Assembly: GCF_002101965.1 (NCBI RefSeq)
Contig: NZ_LQQA01000029.1
Coordinates: 62,001-126,000 of the forward strand
DNA: 64,000 nt
Origin: Mycolicibacterium wolinskyi
GTDB lineage: Bacteria; Actinomycetota; Actinomycetes; Mycobacteriales; Mycobacteriaceae
Direction of reading: 5' to 3'
Shown here piece by piece: positions 46,362-54,920 of this stretch. Below the pieces are notes generated by a model. It was given only the letters and a program-made list of their open reading frames with translations. It ran no database searches and was not told the origin of the DNA. The translations under genes were made by a program, and so were the position numbers. Each line of letters begins with the position of its first letter. Positions within the stretch are counted from its first letter, which is position 1.

Positions 46362-47510
46362 ATGAAGAAACTCCTTGCAGGACTTGCAGTGTTGATGACG
46401 ACCAGCGTCAGCGGGGCGTTCGGCGTCCTTGGGACTGCGTCGGCCGATGAGACGCTGCTGCCCCCGCCACCGCCGCCTCCCGGCGGCCCGGCTGCTGGGA
46501 CGCCGGAAAACCCAGGGACCGCGTACGCCTTGGGCGGCGCTCACGTCCTCGGGATTCCGTACGACGAGTACATCCGTATGACGGGCGAGCACTGGTTCCC
46601 CGGCATGAGGCGGACGAAGGTCGACTACCCGGCAGGTCAGGTTCAGGGGCACACCCTGGAACGGATATTCCCCGGTATCGGTGCGCTCGGAGAGCAGATC
46701 TATCCCGGCATCGGTCTCGACGGGCCGGACATCGGCGAGTCGGTCGACGAGGGGGAGGGAAACCTCGACGCAGCGATTCGCAACGGTGGCAAGGGAACAG
46801 CGATGGGGCTGTCCGAGGGAGCGCTCGTGGTCAACGCCGTGAAAGCGCGTCTGGCCAACGATCCGACCGCTCCGCCGCCGGATCAACTCAGCTTCGCGAC
46901 GTTCGGTGATCCGATTGCCAAGCACCCGTTCGGCGAGAGTTTCCTGACCCAGAACTTTCCCGTCGGCAGCGTCGTGCCGTCTATGGACTACCGCATACCG
47001 GCTCCCGTGGAAAGCCAGTACCACACGGATCAATTCATCTCCGCCTACGACAGCATCGCCGACTGGCCGGACCGGCCCGACCACTGGATGAGCGTGATCA
47101 ACTCGATCGCCGGGTTGGCCACCGGTCACACCGCGATCGCGTTTACCAATCCGAGCAATGTTCCGCCGCAGAACATCAGGACCACGGTCAACTCCAGGGG
47201 CGGGACGACGACGACGTACCTGGTTCCCGAGGAGCACCTGCCGCTGGTGCTGCCGTTCAAGTACCTCGGCTACGACCAGGGCACGCTCAACAAGCTCGAC
47301 GCGGTGTTGCTGCCCATGGTGGACGCGGGTTATTCGCGCAACGACAATCCGGCGACCGCACCGATCACGGTGGACCCGGTGAACGGCTTCGACCCGGCGG
47401 AGGTGACCGCACCGGCCAACGAGGCGACCTTCGGCGGCGGCACCGATCCGATGTCCGAGCTGGTCAACACCGCCCTGTCGCTGCTGAACCCGCAAGGGGG
47501 TGGCTCGTGA
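46362..47510 (+). CDS. Exported PE-PPE-domain acyltransferase of the TPP locus
   Basis: A 382-aa secreted protein. Signal peptide: MKK, hydrophobic core, likely cleavage after Ala28 (ASA-DE). A run of seven prolines (34-40) follows. The rest is an alpha/beta-hydrolase-type PE-PPE domain with nucleophile Ser151 in GLSEG. It is the homologue of the TPP gene called PE, which acts outside the membrane to add the polyphleoyl chains to trehalose by transesterification; despite the name it lacks a classical PE N-terminus. The ATG at 46362 with ribosome site aggag is preferred to the GTG six bases upstream. Its stop overlaps the fadD23 start (TGATG). Confidence 0.85.
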   Translation: MKKLLAGLAVLMTTSVSGAFGVLGTASADETLLPPPPPPPGGPAAGTPENPGTAYALGGAHVLGIPYDEYIRMTGEHWFPGMRRTKVDYPAGQVQGHTLERIFPGIGALGEQIYPGIGLDGPDIGESVDEGEGNLDAAIRNGGKGTAMGLSEGALVVNAVKARLANDPTAPPPDQLSFATFGDPIAKHPFGESFLTQNFPVGSVVPSMDYRIPAPVESQYHTDQFISAYDSIADWPDRPDHWMSVINSIAGLATGHTAIAFTNPSNVPPQNIRTTVNSRGGTTTTYLVPEEHLPLVLPFKYLGYDQGTLNKLDAVLLPMVDAGYSRNDNPATAPITVDPVNGFDPAEVTAPANEATFGGGTDPMSELVNTALSLLNPQGGGS

Positions 47511-49261
47511 TGTCCACCCAGTCAACGATTCTCTCGATGCTGCACGGGCGTGCCAGCCTGCGCCCCGACGCCGAGGCCTTCACGTTCACCGACTACACCC
47601 ATGATCCGGACGGTGTCTCCGAGACCCTGACCTGGTCGCAGCTGTCTCGGCGAACGATGAATGTCGCACGCGAGATCAGTGCGCACGGTTCAGCCGGTGA
47701 TCGGGCGGTGATCCTGGCGCCCCAGGGCCTCGAATACATCCTGGCGTTCCTGGGATCCATGCAGGCCGGACTGATCGCGGTTCCGCTGCCACTGCCTCAT
47801 CGCGGTTCGAGTCACGACCGGGTGAGTGCGGTGTTCGCCGATACCGCGCCGTCGGTTGTTCTCACGACGTCCTCGGTCGCCCAGGATGTCGGCGACTATG
47901 TGGATCAGTCCCGCCTGGACACCGCACCGAAGATCGTCCAGATCGACTCGTTGGATCTCGATGCCCGAGACGGATCAGACGCTCCGAGTCTCGGCGTTGT
48001 CGAGTACCCGGATACGGCGTATCTGCAGTACAGCTCGGGTTCCACGCGGCTGCCGACCGGTGTGATGATTTCGCATCGCAACCTACAGGCCAATTTCGAA
48101 CAGTTGATGCGCTGCTTCTTCTCGGATGCAGACCGGACGTCGACGGCGAACGCGACGATCGTGTCGTGGTTGCCGTTCTACCACGACATGGGCCTCGTAC
48201 TGGGTGTCTGCGCACCGATCCTGAGCGGCTATCGCGCCGTGTTGACGAGTCCCGTTGCGTTCCTGGAGAAGCCGGCCAGATGGGTACGAGCGCTGGCCGA
48301 GAACGCCCATTCGTTCTCGGCAGCGCCCAATTTCGCCTTCGACCTCGCGGCTCGCAAGACCAGGGACGCGGATCTGGCCGGGCTCGACCTGGGCGGCGTG
48401 GTGGGCATCATCAACGGCGCCGAGCGGGTCGAACAGGCCACCTTGGAGCGTTTCGCAGATCGGTTCGCCCACTTCGATTTTCGGGATCACATGCTGCGTC
48501 CGTCGTACGGACTGGCTGAGGCGACGGTATTCGTGGCCACCGGTACGTGGAGCGAGTCGTCGGACGTCGACAGCTTCGATGCCGACGAACTCTCTGCCGG
48601 CAGGGTCCGGCGGTGCGAATCCGGAACCGGCACTGCGCTGGTCAGATACAACCTGCCGCAGTCACCGATGGTGCGCATCGTCGACGTCGAGTCGCGCCGG
48701 GAATGCGCGCAGGACGTGGTCGGCGAGATCTGGGTCCACGGCGACAATGTCGCGGCCGGCTACTGGAGCCGCTCACCGGAGGAACAGCAGTGCTTCGGAG
48801 CCACACTCGTCGACCCCACGCCCGGCACGCCTGACGGACCCTGGCTGAAAACCGGTGACCTGGGCTTCATCTCGGATGGTGCGCTGTTCATCGTCGGGCG
48901 CATCAAGGATCTGCTGATCATCCGCGGACGGAATCACTACCCCGAGGACATCGAGGCCACGGTCCAACAGATCACCGGTGGCCGGGTTGCGGCGATCTCG
49001 GTGCCGGTGAACAGCACCGAGAAGCTGGTGACCGTGGCCGAGGTGAAGAAGCGGGAAGAGTCGACCGTCGAGGCGGTGCACTGGCTCAAGGAGATCAAGA
49101 GCAATGTCACGTCCGCGATCTCCAACGCGCACGGGTTGAATCTCGGGGATCTCGTCCTCGTGTCTCCGGGATCGATTCCGACGACCACGAGTGGCAAGGT
49201 TCGGCGTGCTGCTTGCGTCGAGCAGTACCGGCAGGACGAATTCACCCGGTTGGACGCCTGA
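47510..49261 (+). CDS. fadD23: Fatty-acyl-AMP ligase FadD23
   Basis: A 583-aa FAAL of the adenylate-forming superfamily: P-loop-like motif YLQYSSGSTRLPTGVMISH (about 168-186), core WLPFYHDMGLVLG, adenine motif RPSYGLAEATVFVA and the C-terminal GRIKDLLIIRGRNHYPEDIE. FAAL enzymes activate a fatty acid as acyl-AMP and load it on a PKS; here the starter for the polyphleic acid PKS of the same locus. ATG 47510 shares one base with the stop of the PE-PPE gene; GTG 47507 is an alternative. Last gene of the papA3 operon; intact. Confidence 0.92.
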   Translation: MSTQSTILSMLHGRASLRPDAEAFTFTDYTHDPDGVSETLTWSQLSRRTMNVAREISAHGSAGDRAVILAPQGLEYILAFLGSMQAGLIAVPLPLPHRGSSHDRVSAVFADTAPSVVLTTSSVAQDVGDYVDQSRLDTAPKIVQIDSLDLDARDGSDAPSLGVVEYPDTAYLQYSSGSTRLPTGVMISHRNLQANFEQLMRCFFSDADRTSTANATIVSWLPFYHDMGLVLGVCAPILSGYRAVLTSPVAFLEKPARWVRALAENAHSFSAAPNFAFDLAARKTRDADLAGLDLGGVVGIINGAERVEQATLERFADRFAHFDFRDHMLRPSYGLAEATVFVATGTWSESSDVDSFDADELSAGRVRRCESGTGTALVRYNLPQSPMVRIVDVESRRECAQDVVGEIWVHGDNVAAGYWSRSPEEQQCFGATLVDPTPGTPDGPWLKTGDLGFISDGALFIVGRIKDLLIIRGRNHYPEDIEATVQQITGGRVAAISVPVNSTEKLVTVAEVKKREESTVEAVHWLKEIKSNVTSAISNAHGLNLGDLVLVSPGSIPTTTSGKVRRAACVEQYRQDEFTRLDA

Positions 49262-49267
49262 GCGCGC

Positions 49268-49969
49268 TCAGAGACCGGCGAACCCCACAGCGAGCAGCAC
49301 CAAGCCGACAGCGGCCAGCAGGACGGCCACCCCGCGGCGGCGCCGTGCCTGCAGCCAGTCGTTCAGTGCCGTCAGGGTCGCGCGGGTGCGGTCCGGCGCG
49401 ACCAGGAATGAGATCAGCGGGATCTCGACGAGCCCGAACGCCACCACGTTAAACAGCAGCAACGCGCCGACCTGGGTCGCGGCCGCGGCGCCGGACGCGA
49501 CGATGAGCGCCAGGGCCGCGAGATAGTCGACCGACGGCAGCGCGATACCGAGGCCCGCCGCGCCCGCCGTCCACAGCGAACGGCCGTTGAGCAGTTGCCG
49601 GGCGCGCGTCGCGAGCAGCCCCGGTTCCCGGGGCCCGGGTTTGCGCTCCAACACACCCGCAGCGACCACCGCAGCGGTCACGAGCACCACCACGCCGACC
49701 ACGATCTGCACCCTGGGCAGGGTGAAATGTGCTGATCCCAACGCGGGTCGCAGCAGGAACAGCACGATGACGCCCACCGCGGTGCCCATCGCGAACCCGC
49801 CTGCCAGGAAGGTCAGCAATTGCAGCAGCGGACGGGGCCGGTTGAGCATCACGACGGTCATCCCGATCCGAAACGGTTCCAGGCTGACCGCAATGGCCAT
49901 CGCGAGCAGCGGGATCCACATGATGCGGGTCAGGTTACCGGCAGCCGGGTCGGAGGCAGTTGCGTTCAC
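49268..49969 (-). CDS. GAP-like polytopic membrane protein
   Basis: A 233-aa protein with six hydrophobic helices, of the GAP (glycopeptidolipid addressing protein) family; typical segments are IPLLAMAIAVSLEPFRIGMTVVML and the positively charged loop RKPGPREPGLLATRARQLLNG. Family members are needed for surface transport of mycobacterial lipids made by neighbouring loci. It converges on fadD23 with 6 bp between, so it may help TPP export, though it is not in the same operon. It starts at GTG 49969, divergent from the flavin reductase. Confidence 0.75.
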   Translation of the reverse strand: MNATASDPAAGNLTRIMWIPLLAMAIAVSLEPFRIGMTVVMLNRPRPLLQLLTFLAGGFAMGTAVGVIVLFLLRPALGSAHFTLPRVQIVVGVVVLVTAAVVAAGVLERKPGPREPGLLATRARQLLNGRSLWTAGAAGLGIALPSVDYLAALALIVASGAAAATQVGALLLFNVVAFGLVEIPLISFLVAPDRTRATLTALNDWLQARRRRGVAVLLAAVGLVLLAVGFAGL

Positions 49970-50022
49970 AACGATTCCGAACCTGGCAGGCGCACACCCG
50001 CACGTGTGAAGATGGAGGTGCT

Positions 50023-50508
50023 ATGAGCGCAACAGATCTGAGCCCGACATCGCTGCGTGAGGCGTTCGGCCACTTCCCGACCGGTGTCATCGCGATCGCG
50101 GCGGAGGTGGAGGGCACCCTGGTCGGCCTCGCCGCCAGCACGTTCGTGCCGGTGTCCCTGGATCCGCCGCTGGTCTCGTTCTGCTTGCAGAACTCCTCGA
50201 CCACGTGGCCCAAGCTCAAGGATCTGCCGTCGCTGGGCATCAGCGTCCTCGGCGAGTCTCACGATGCGGCCGCGCGCACCCTGGCAGCGAAGACGGGGGA
50301 CCGGTTCGCCGGCCTGGAGACCGAGTCACGCGAAACCGGCGCCGTGTTCATCCACGGCACCAGTGTCTGGCTGGAGAGCACAATCGAACAACTGGTGCCG
50401 GCCGGCGATCACACCATCGTCGTGCTGCGGGTCAGCGATATCACCGTGCACGACGACGTGGCACCAATCGTGTTCCACCGCAGCACGTTCCGCCGGCTTG
50501 GCGGCTAG
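50023..50508 (+). CDS. Flavin reductase-like FMN-binding oxidoreductase
   Basis: A 161-aa split-barrel flavin reductase domain protein: SLREAFGHFPTGVIAIAAEVEG, GLAASTFVPVSLDPPLVSFCLQNSSTTWP and late GDHTIVVLRVSD are family signatures. Members reduce FMN with NADH for two-component monooxygenases. Its place next to fadE5/sdh1 matches Rv0245 of M. tuberculosis. The ATG at 50023 has ribosome site ggagg. No monooxygenase partner is adjacent. Confidence 0.85.
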   Translation: MSATDLSPTSLREAFGHFPTGVIAIAAEVEGTLVGLAASTFVPVSLDPPLVSFCLQNSSTTWPKLKDLPSLGISVLGESHDAAARTLAAKTGDRFAGLETESRETGAVFIHGTSVWLESTIEQLVPAGDHTIVVLRVSDITVHDDVAPIVFHRSTFRRLGG

Positions 50509-50520
50509 CGCACCAGGCGG

Positions 50521-50682
50521 CTACGGACGCTGCGCGAGCTCTTCGCGATATCGAGCGATGCGCTCTTCGATCTCACTCGCATCAGCTGTGCGGCCCTCCT
50601 TGCGGGCCAACTGAGCCCGGGTCGACAACTCCCGGATCGCAGTGCGAATGTCGTTGACGCTGTGGGTATGTCCCATACTCAT
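50521..50682 (-). CDS. Small conserved-looking helical protein, 53 aa
   Basis: A short frame starting ATG-AGT-ATG with ribosome site aaggcag. The product is hydrophilic and helical, with a basic middle (RAQLARKEGR) and an acidic/basic coiled-coil-like end (SEIEERIARYREEL). It converges on the flavin reductase gene (12 bp apart). Codon use is normal for the neighbourhood. Function unknown. The 264 bp to its left border with sdhB (50683-50946) show no gene. Confidence 0.55.
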   Translation of the reverse strand: MSMGHTHSVNDIRTAIRELSTRAQLARKEGRTADASEIEERIARYREELAQRP

Positions 50683-50946
50683 GAGCTGCCTTTCGACGGT
50701 GATTGGCTGCTGTGTCGAGCCTACGCGCGTCTCATACCCCAGTCCGCGAATGCGAAAACGACGGGACATACCTTTCTGAAGTTGTGAACACGGGGTTCGG
50801 CTCAGGGTTCGGCATCCCCTTCCATGCACTGTGCCGAACGTGCAGGCTTTTGCGCTCCCGAGCCGAGATCATCACAACAGGTTGCACGCTCGTCACAGCG
50901 ATCAACCCACCACATACCGACAGACTCTTCGCGCAAGCGCTCGTCA

Positions 50947-51696
50947 TCATCGCCGGAACAGCTTGTTGCCCAACCACACAATCGGGTCATACTTCCGGTC
51001 CACCACGCGCTCCTTCATCGGGATCAGCGCGTTGTCGGTGATCTTGATGTGCTCGGGGCACACCTCGGTGCAGCACTTCGTGATGTTGCAGAAGCCGAGC
51101 CCGAACTCGTCCTGAGCCATGTCCTTGCGGTCGAGCGTGTCGAGCGGGTGCATGTCGAGCTCGGCGACGCGCATGAGATACCGCGGGCCGGCGAATGCCT
51201 GCTTGTTCTCCTCGTGGTCGCGCACCACGTGACAGGTGTTCTGGCACAGGTAGCACTCGATGCACTTGCGGAACTCCTGCGAGCGCTCCACATCCACCTG
51301 CTGCATGCGGTATTCACCGGGCTGCAGTTCCTTCGGCGGGGTGAACGACGGGATCTCGCGTGCCTTCTCGTAGTTGAAGGACACGTTTGTCACCAGATCC
51401 CGCATCACGGGGAACGCACGAAGCGGGGTCACGGTGACGGTCTCGGCCGGGTCGAACGTCGACATCCGCGTCATGCACATGAGCCGGGGCCGGCCGTTGA
51501 CCTCAGCCGAGCACGACCCGCACTTGCCTGCCTTGCAGTTCCAGCGCACGGCCAGGTCCGGGGCCTGGGTGGCCTGCAGTCGGTGAATGATGTCGAGCAC
51601 CACCTCGCCGTCGTTGACCTCGACCGTGAAGTCCTGCAGGCCGCCGCCGGTGTCGTCGCCGCGCCAGACTCGCAGACTCGCTTCATAGGCAGCCAT
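50947..51696 (-). CDS. sdhB: Succinate dehydrogenase 1 iron-sulfur subunit
   Basis: A 249-aa SdhB. The [2Fe-2S] ligands are Cys54, Cys59, Cys62 and Cys74 (CKAGKCGSCSAEVNG...MCMTR); the [4Fe-4S]/[3Fe-4S] set is in CIECYLCQNTC and CNITKCCTEVCPEH. It passes electrons from the flavoprotein to the membrane anchor. It is the last gene of the sdh1 operon and lies one base after sdhA. Confidence 0.94.
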   Translation of the reverse strand: MAAYEASLRVWRGDDTGGGLQDFTVEVNDGEVVLDIIHRLQATQAPDLAVRWNCKAGKCGSCSAEVNGRPRLMCMTRMSTFDPAETVTVTPLRAFPVMRDLVTNVSFNYEKAREIPSFTPPKELQPGEYRMQQVDVERSQEFRKCIECYLCQNTCHVVRDHEENKQAFAGPRYLMRVAELDMHPLDTLDRKDMAQDEFGLGFCNITKCCTEVCPEHIKITDNALIPMKERVVDRKYDPIVWLGNKLFRR

Positions 51697-51697
51697 C

Positions 51698-53608
51698 TCA
51701 GCCCTTCCGTTCCGGGTGCTCGGCCAGTTCGGCGTCGGTGTAGTACTTCTCCAGCTCGGAGAGCTCGAAACACCCGAGCAGGTCGGGCCGCATCGGAACC
51801 TGCGGTTCGGGCGTCACCGACACGTCGGGCACGACGGAATCGTCGTTGTCGACGGCCCGGCACACCAGCAGGGTGTTGCGCCACTTGGCGTCCATCTCCG
51901 GATAGTCGTCGCGGGTGTGGCCGCCCCGGCTCTCGGTGCGTTGCAGCGCCGCCTTGGCGACGCATTCGCTGACCAGCAGCATGTTGCGCATGTCGATCGC
52001 CAGGTGCCAGCCCGGGTTGAACACCCGCCCGCCCTCGACCGTGACGTTGGCGTAGCGGGCCTTGAGCTCGGCGAGCTTGGTCAGCGCCGCTTCGATCTCT
52101 TCTTCCTTGCGGATGATGCCCACGAGGTCGTTCATCGACTGCTGCAGTTCGGCGTGCAGGGTGTACGGGTTCTCGGGGTTGTCGTGCTTGTCGAACGGCG
52201 CCAGCGCCATGCGGGTCGCGTCCTCGACCGCGGCCTCGGTGACCTTCGGCCGGTCGGGCAGCGCGCGCACGTACTCGGCGGCTCCCAACCCGGCGCGGCG
52301 GCCGAACACCAGCAGATCGGACAGCGAGTTGCCGCCCAGCCGGTTCGAGCCGTGCATGCCGCCGGAGCACTCGCCGGCCGCGAACAGGCCGGGCGTGGCA
52401 CCCGCGCCGGTGTCCGGATCGACCTCGATGCCGCCCATCACGTAGTGACAGGTCGGGCCGACTTCCATCTCGTCCTTGGTGATGTCGACCTCGGCCAGCT
52501 CGATGAACTGGTGATACATCGACGGCAACCGGCGCTTGATCTCCTCGGGAGGCATGCGTGACGCGATGTCGAGGTAGACGCCGCCGTGCGGCGAGCCACG
52601 CCCCGCCTTGACCTCTGAGTTGATCGCGCGGGCCACCTCATCGCGGGGGAGCAGGTCAGGCGTGCGCCGGGCCGAGTCGTTGTCCTTGAGCCACTGGTCG
52701 GCCTCCTCCTCGGTCTCGGCGTACTGGCCTTTGAACACCGAGGGGATGTAGTCGAACATGAAGCGCTTGCCCTCGGAGTTCTTCAGCACTCCACCGTCGC
52801 CGCGCACGCCCTCGGTCACGAGGATGCCCTTGACGGACAACGGCCAGACCATGCCGGTCGGGTGGAACTGGATGAACTCCATGTTGATCAGACTCGAGCC
52901 GGCCCGCAGCGCCAGGGCATGCCCGTCACCGGTGTACTCCCAGGAGTTGGACGACACCTTGAACGACTTGCCGATGCCGCCGGTCGCCAGCACCACCGCG
53001 GGCGCCTCGAACAGCACGAAATTGCCCGTTTCGCGCCAATAACCGAACGCACCAGCGATCCGGTCGCCGTCCTTGATCAGCTCGGTGATCGAGCATTCGT
53101 GGAAGACCCGAATGCGCGCGTCGTAGTCGCCGAGTTCGCGCTTGTCCTCCTGCTGCAGCGAGACGATTTTCTGCTGCAGCGTGCGGATGATCTCCAGGCC
53201 GGTGCGGTCACCGACGTGGGCGAGGCGCGGGTAGGTGTGGCCGCCGAAGTTGCGCTGGCTGATCCGGCCGTCCTTCGTCCGGTCGAACAGCGCACCGTAG
53301 GTTTCGAGCTCCCACACCCGGTCGGGTGCCTCCTGCGCGTGCAACTCGGCCATTCGCCAGTTGTTGAGGAACTTGCCGCCGCGCATCGTGTCGCCGAAGT
53401 GCACCTGCCAGGAGTCCTTGGTGTTGACGTTGCGCATGGCCGCGGCGCAGCCGCCCTCGGCCATCACGGTGTGCGCCTTGCCGAACAGCGACTTCGTCAC
53501 CACCGCGACCCGCAGACCCCGTTCACGCGCCTCGATCACCGCGCGCAAACCCGCCCCGCCGGCACCGATCACGACAACGTCGTAGGAGTGCCGTTCGAGT
53601 TCAACCAT
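51698..53608 (-). CDS. sdhA: Succinate dehydrogenase 1 flavoprotein subunit
   Basis: A 636-aa flavoprotein oxidising succinate to fumarate. FAD motif VIGAGGAGLR (13-22); likely flavin-linked His46 in KAHTVMAEGG; QFHPTGMVWP and SNRLGGNSLSDLLVFGRRAG are conserved substrate and FAD segments. It belongs to the Sdh1 type matching Rv0248c. It is cotranscribed with the anchor (30 bp upstream) and iron-sulfur subunit genes. Confidence 0.95.
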   Translation of the reverse strand: MVELERHSYDVVVIGAGGAGLRAVIEARERGLRVAVVTKSLFGKAHTVMAEGGCAAAMRNVNTKDSWQVHFGDTMRGGKFLNNWRMAELHAQEAPDRVWELETYGALFDRTKDGRISQRNFGGHTYPRLAHVGDRTGLEIIRTLQQKIVSLQQEDKRELGDYDARIRVFHECSITELIKDGDRIAGAFGYWRETGNFVLFEAPAVVLATGGIGKSFKVSSNSWEYTGDGHALALRAGSSLINMEFIQFHPTGMVWPLSVKGILVTEGVRGDGGVLKNSEGKRFMFDYIPSVFKGQYAETEEEADQWLKDNDSARRTPDLLPRDEVARAINSEVKAGRGSPHGGVYLDIASRMPPEEIKRRLPSMYHQFIELAEVDITKDEMEVGPTCHYVMGGIEVDPDTGAGATPGLFAAGECSGGMHGSNRLGGNSLSDLLVFGRRAGLGAAEYVRALPDRPKVTEAAVEDATRMALAPFDKHDNPENPYTLHAELQQSMNDLVGIIRKEEEIEAALTKLAELKARYANVTVEGGRVFNPGWHLAIDMRNMLLVSECVAKAALQRTESRGGHTRDDYPEMDAKWRNTLLVCRAVDNDDSVVPDVSVTPEPQVPMRPDLLGCFELSELEKYYTDAELAEHPERKG

Positions 53609-53638
53609 TAATCCTCACTTGCTCTTTGAGTGTTATTG

Positions 53639-54460
53639 CTAACCAATGAATCTCAGGTCGGAGATGGTTCCGCTGGCCACCAGCATGATGTAGAAGTCGG
53701 TGAGCACCAGGGTGCCGAGCGTGATCCAGGCGAACAGCATGTGCCGGGTGTTGAGCTTGCTCACCTGGGTCCACATCCAGTACCGGACAGGGTGTTTGGA
53801 GAAGTGCTTGAGGCGGCCGCCGGTGACGTGCCGGCACGAGTGGCACGACACGGTGTAGACCCAGAGCAGGATCACGTTGACGACGAGGATGACGTTGCCG
53901 AGGCCGAATCCGAATCCGCTGGGCGAATGGAACGCGACGATCGCGTCGTAGGTGTTGACCAGCGAGACGAGGACGGCGGCGTAGAAGAAGTACCGGTGCG
54001 CGTTCTGCAGGATGAGCGGAAAACGCGTCTCTCCGGTGTATTTCGCGTGCGGCTCGGCCACTGCGCAGGCGGTCGGCGACTGCCACACCGACCGGTAGTA
54101 GGCCTTGCGGTAGTAGTAGCACGTGAGCCGGAAGGCGAGCAGGAACGGCAGCGAGATGAACGCCATCGGGATGAACCACGGCAACTCGCCGACCCACTGC
54201 CCGAAGTGGCTCGACCCCGGCGCGCACGCCGTGCTCACGCACGGCGAGTAGAACGGGGTGAGGTAGTGGTAGTCCTCCACCCAGTAGGCACTGCCCCAGA
54301 AGGCCCGCACCGTGGCGTAGACGACGAACGCCGCGAGCCCCAGGTTGGTCAATAGTGGTGCCTGCCACCACCGATCGGTCCGTAGGGTGCGCTGTGGGAT
54401 CTGAGCTCGCGTGGTCGAGAAGACCCCGGTAGCGCGACGGTCAGCGGTGGGTGCGCTCAC
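53639..54460 (-). CDS. sdhC: Succinate dehydrogenase 1 membrane anchor (cytochrome b-type) subunit
   Basis: A 273-aa membrane protein with about five to six hydrophobic helices. His residues in CHSCRHVTGGRLKHFSKHP and in the helical segments are possible heme b ligands. Mycobacterial Sdh1 has a single large anchor of this type (Rv0249c homologue) instead of separate SdhC and SdhD. It precedes sdhA by 30 bp. Confidence 0.88.
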   Translation of the reverse strand: MSAPTADRRATGVFSTTRAQIPQRTLRTDRWWQAPLLTNLGLAAFVVYATVRAFWGSAYWVEDYHYLTPFYSPCVSTACAPGSSHFGQWVGELPWFIPMAFISLPFLLAFRLTCYYYRKAYYRSVWQSPTACAVAEPHAKYTGETRFPLILQNAHRYFFYAAVLVSLVNTYDAIVAFHSPSGFGFGLGNVILVVNVILLWVYTVSCHSCRHVTGGRLKHFSKHPVRYWMWTQVSKLNTRHMLFAWITLGTLVLTDFYIMLVASGTISDLRFIG

Positions 54461-54512
54461 GGTTCCCTTTCTGAGGTTCAGTTGTTGCGGTGGGCGTCAA
54501 ACGCCCACGCGC

Positions 54513-54809
54513 TCATCGATATCCGCCGAGTCCTTCGTCGGCGACGTCCTGCCAGAAATCGCTTCCGTACTGGGTGTCGGGAATGGCGATCTTCTCGGCG
54601 CCCTGCCGCTGCCGGGTGACCCCGTGGCGCATCTCCAGCTCTTCGGCGTCGATGTCGAGTCGCTCTATGTCGTTGAGGATTCTTTCGGCATCATTGACGA
54701 CGCGACGCATGGCCGGGGAATCCCCGTACTTCGAAGCAAGCGTGGTGACGCAACGACGCATGTCGCCGATCAGATTGTGCAGTTCGGCGAATTCGGTGGT
54801 GCTGGACAA
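54513..54809 (-). CDS. Conserved hypothetical protein, first gene of the sdh1 operon
   Basis: A 98-aa hydrophilic, mostly helical protein (LHNLIGDMRRCVTTLASKYGD, RVVNDAERILNDIERLDIDAEELEM). No catalytic motif. Its position matches Rv0250c, always found ahead of the sdh1 anchor gene, so it probably has a role in the complex or its expression. It starts 52 bp upstream of sdhC. The ATG has ribosome site aaggagg. Confidence 0.78.
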   Translation of the reverse strand: MSSTTEFAELHNLIGDMRRCVTTLASKYGDSPAMRRVVNDAERILNDIERLDIDAEELEMRHGVTRQRQGAEKIAIPDTQYGSDFWQDVADEGLGGYR

Positions 54810-54883
54810 GTGACCTCCTTGGGCTGAAGGGTGTCATGGCTCACAGTACGACAACCAATGCTAGCCACGTCACCGAGTTGAGA

Positions 54884-54897
54884 GTGACACAGGTCAC
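54884..54897. promoter_or_regulatory. CRP-like site in the sdh1 / ICL-family divergent promoter region
   Basis: GTGACACAGGTCAC has the GTGA-N6-TCAC core of mycobacterial CRP sites and perfect 5-bp arms (GTGAC/GTCAC). It is 75 bp upstream of the first sdh1 operon gene and 24 bp upstream of the gene at 54921. A CRP-type regulator is the natural candidate. Confidence 0.55.
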
Positions 54898-54920
54898 GTT
54901 GAGGAGTCGGAGGTTTTTGC

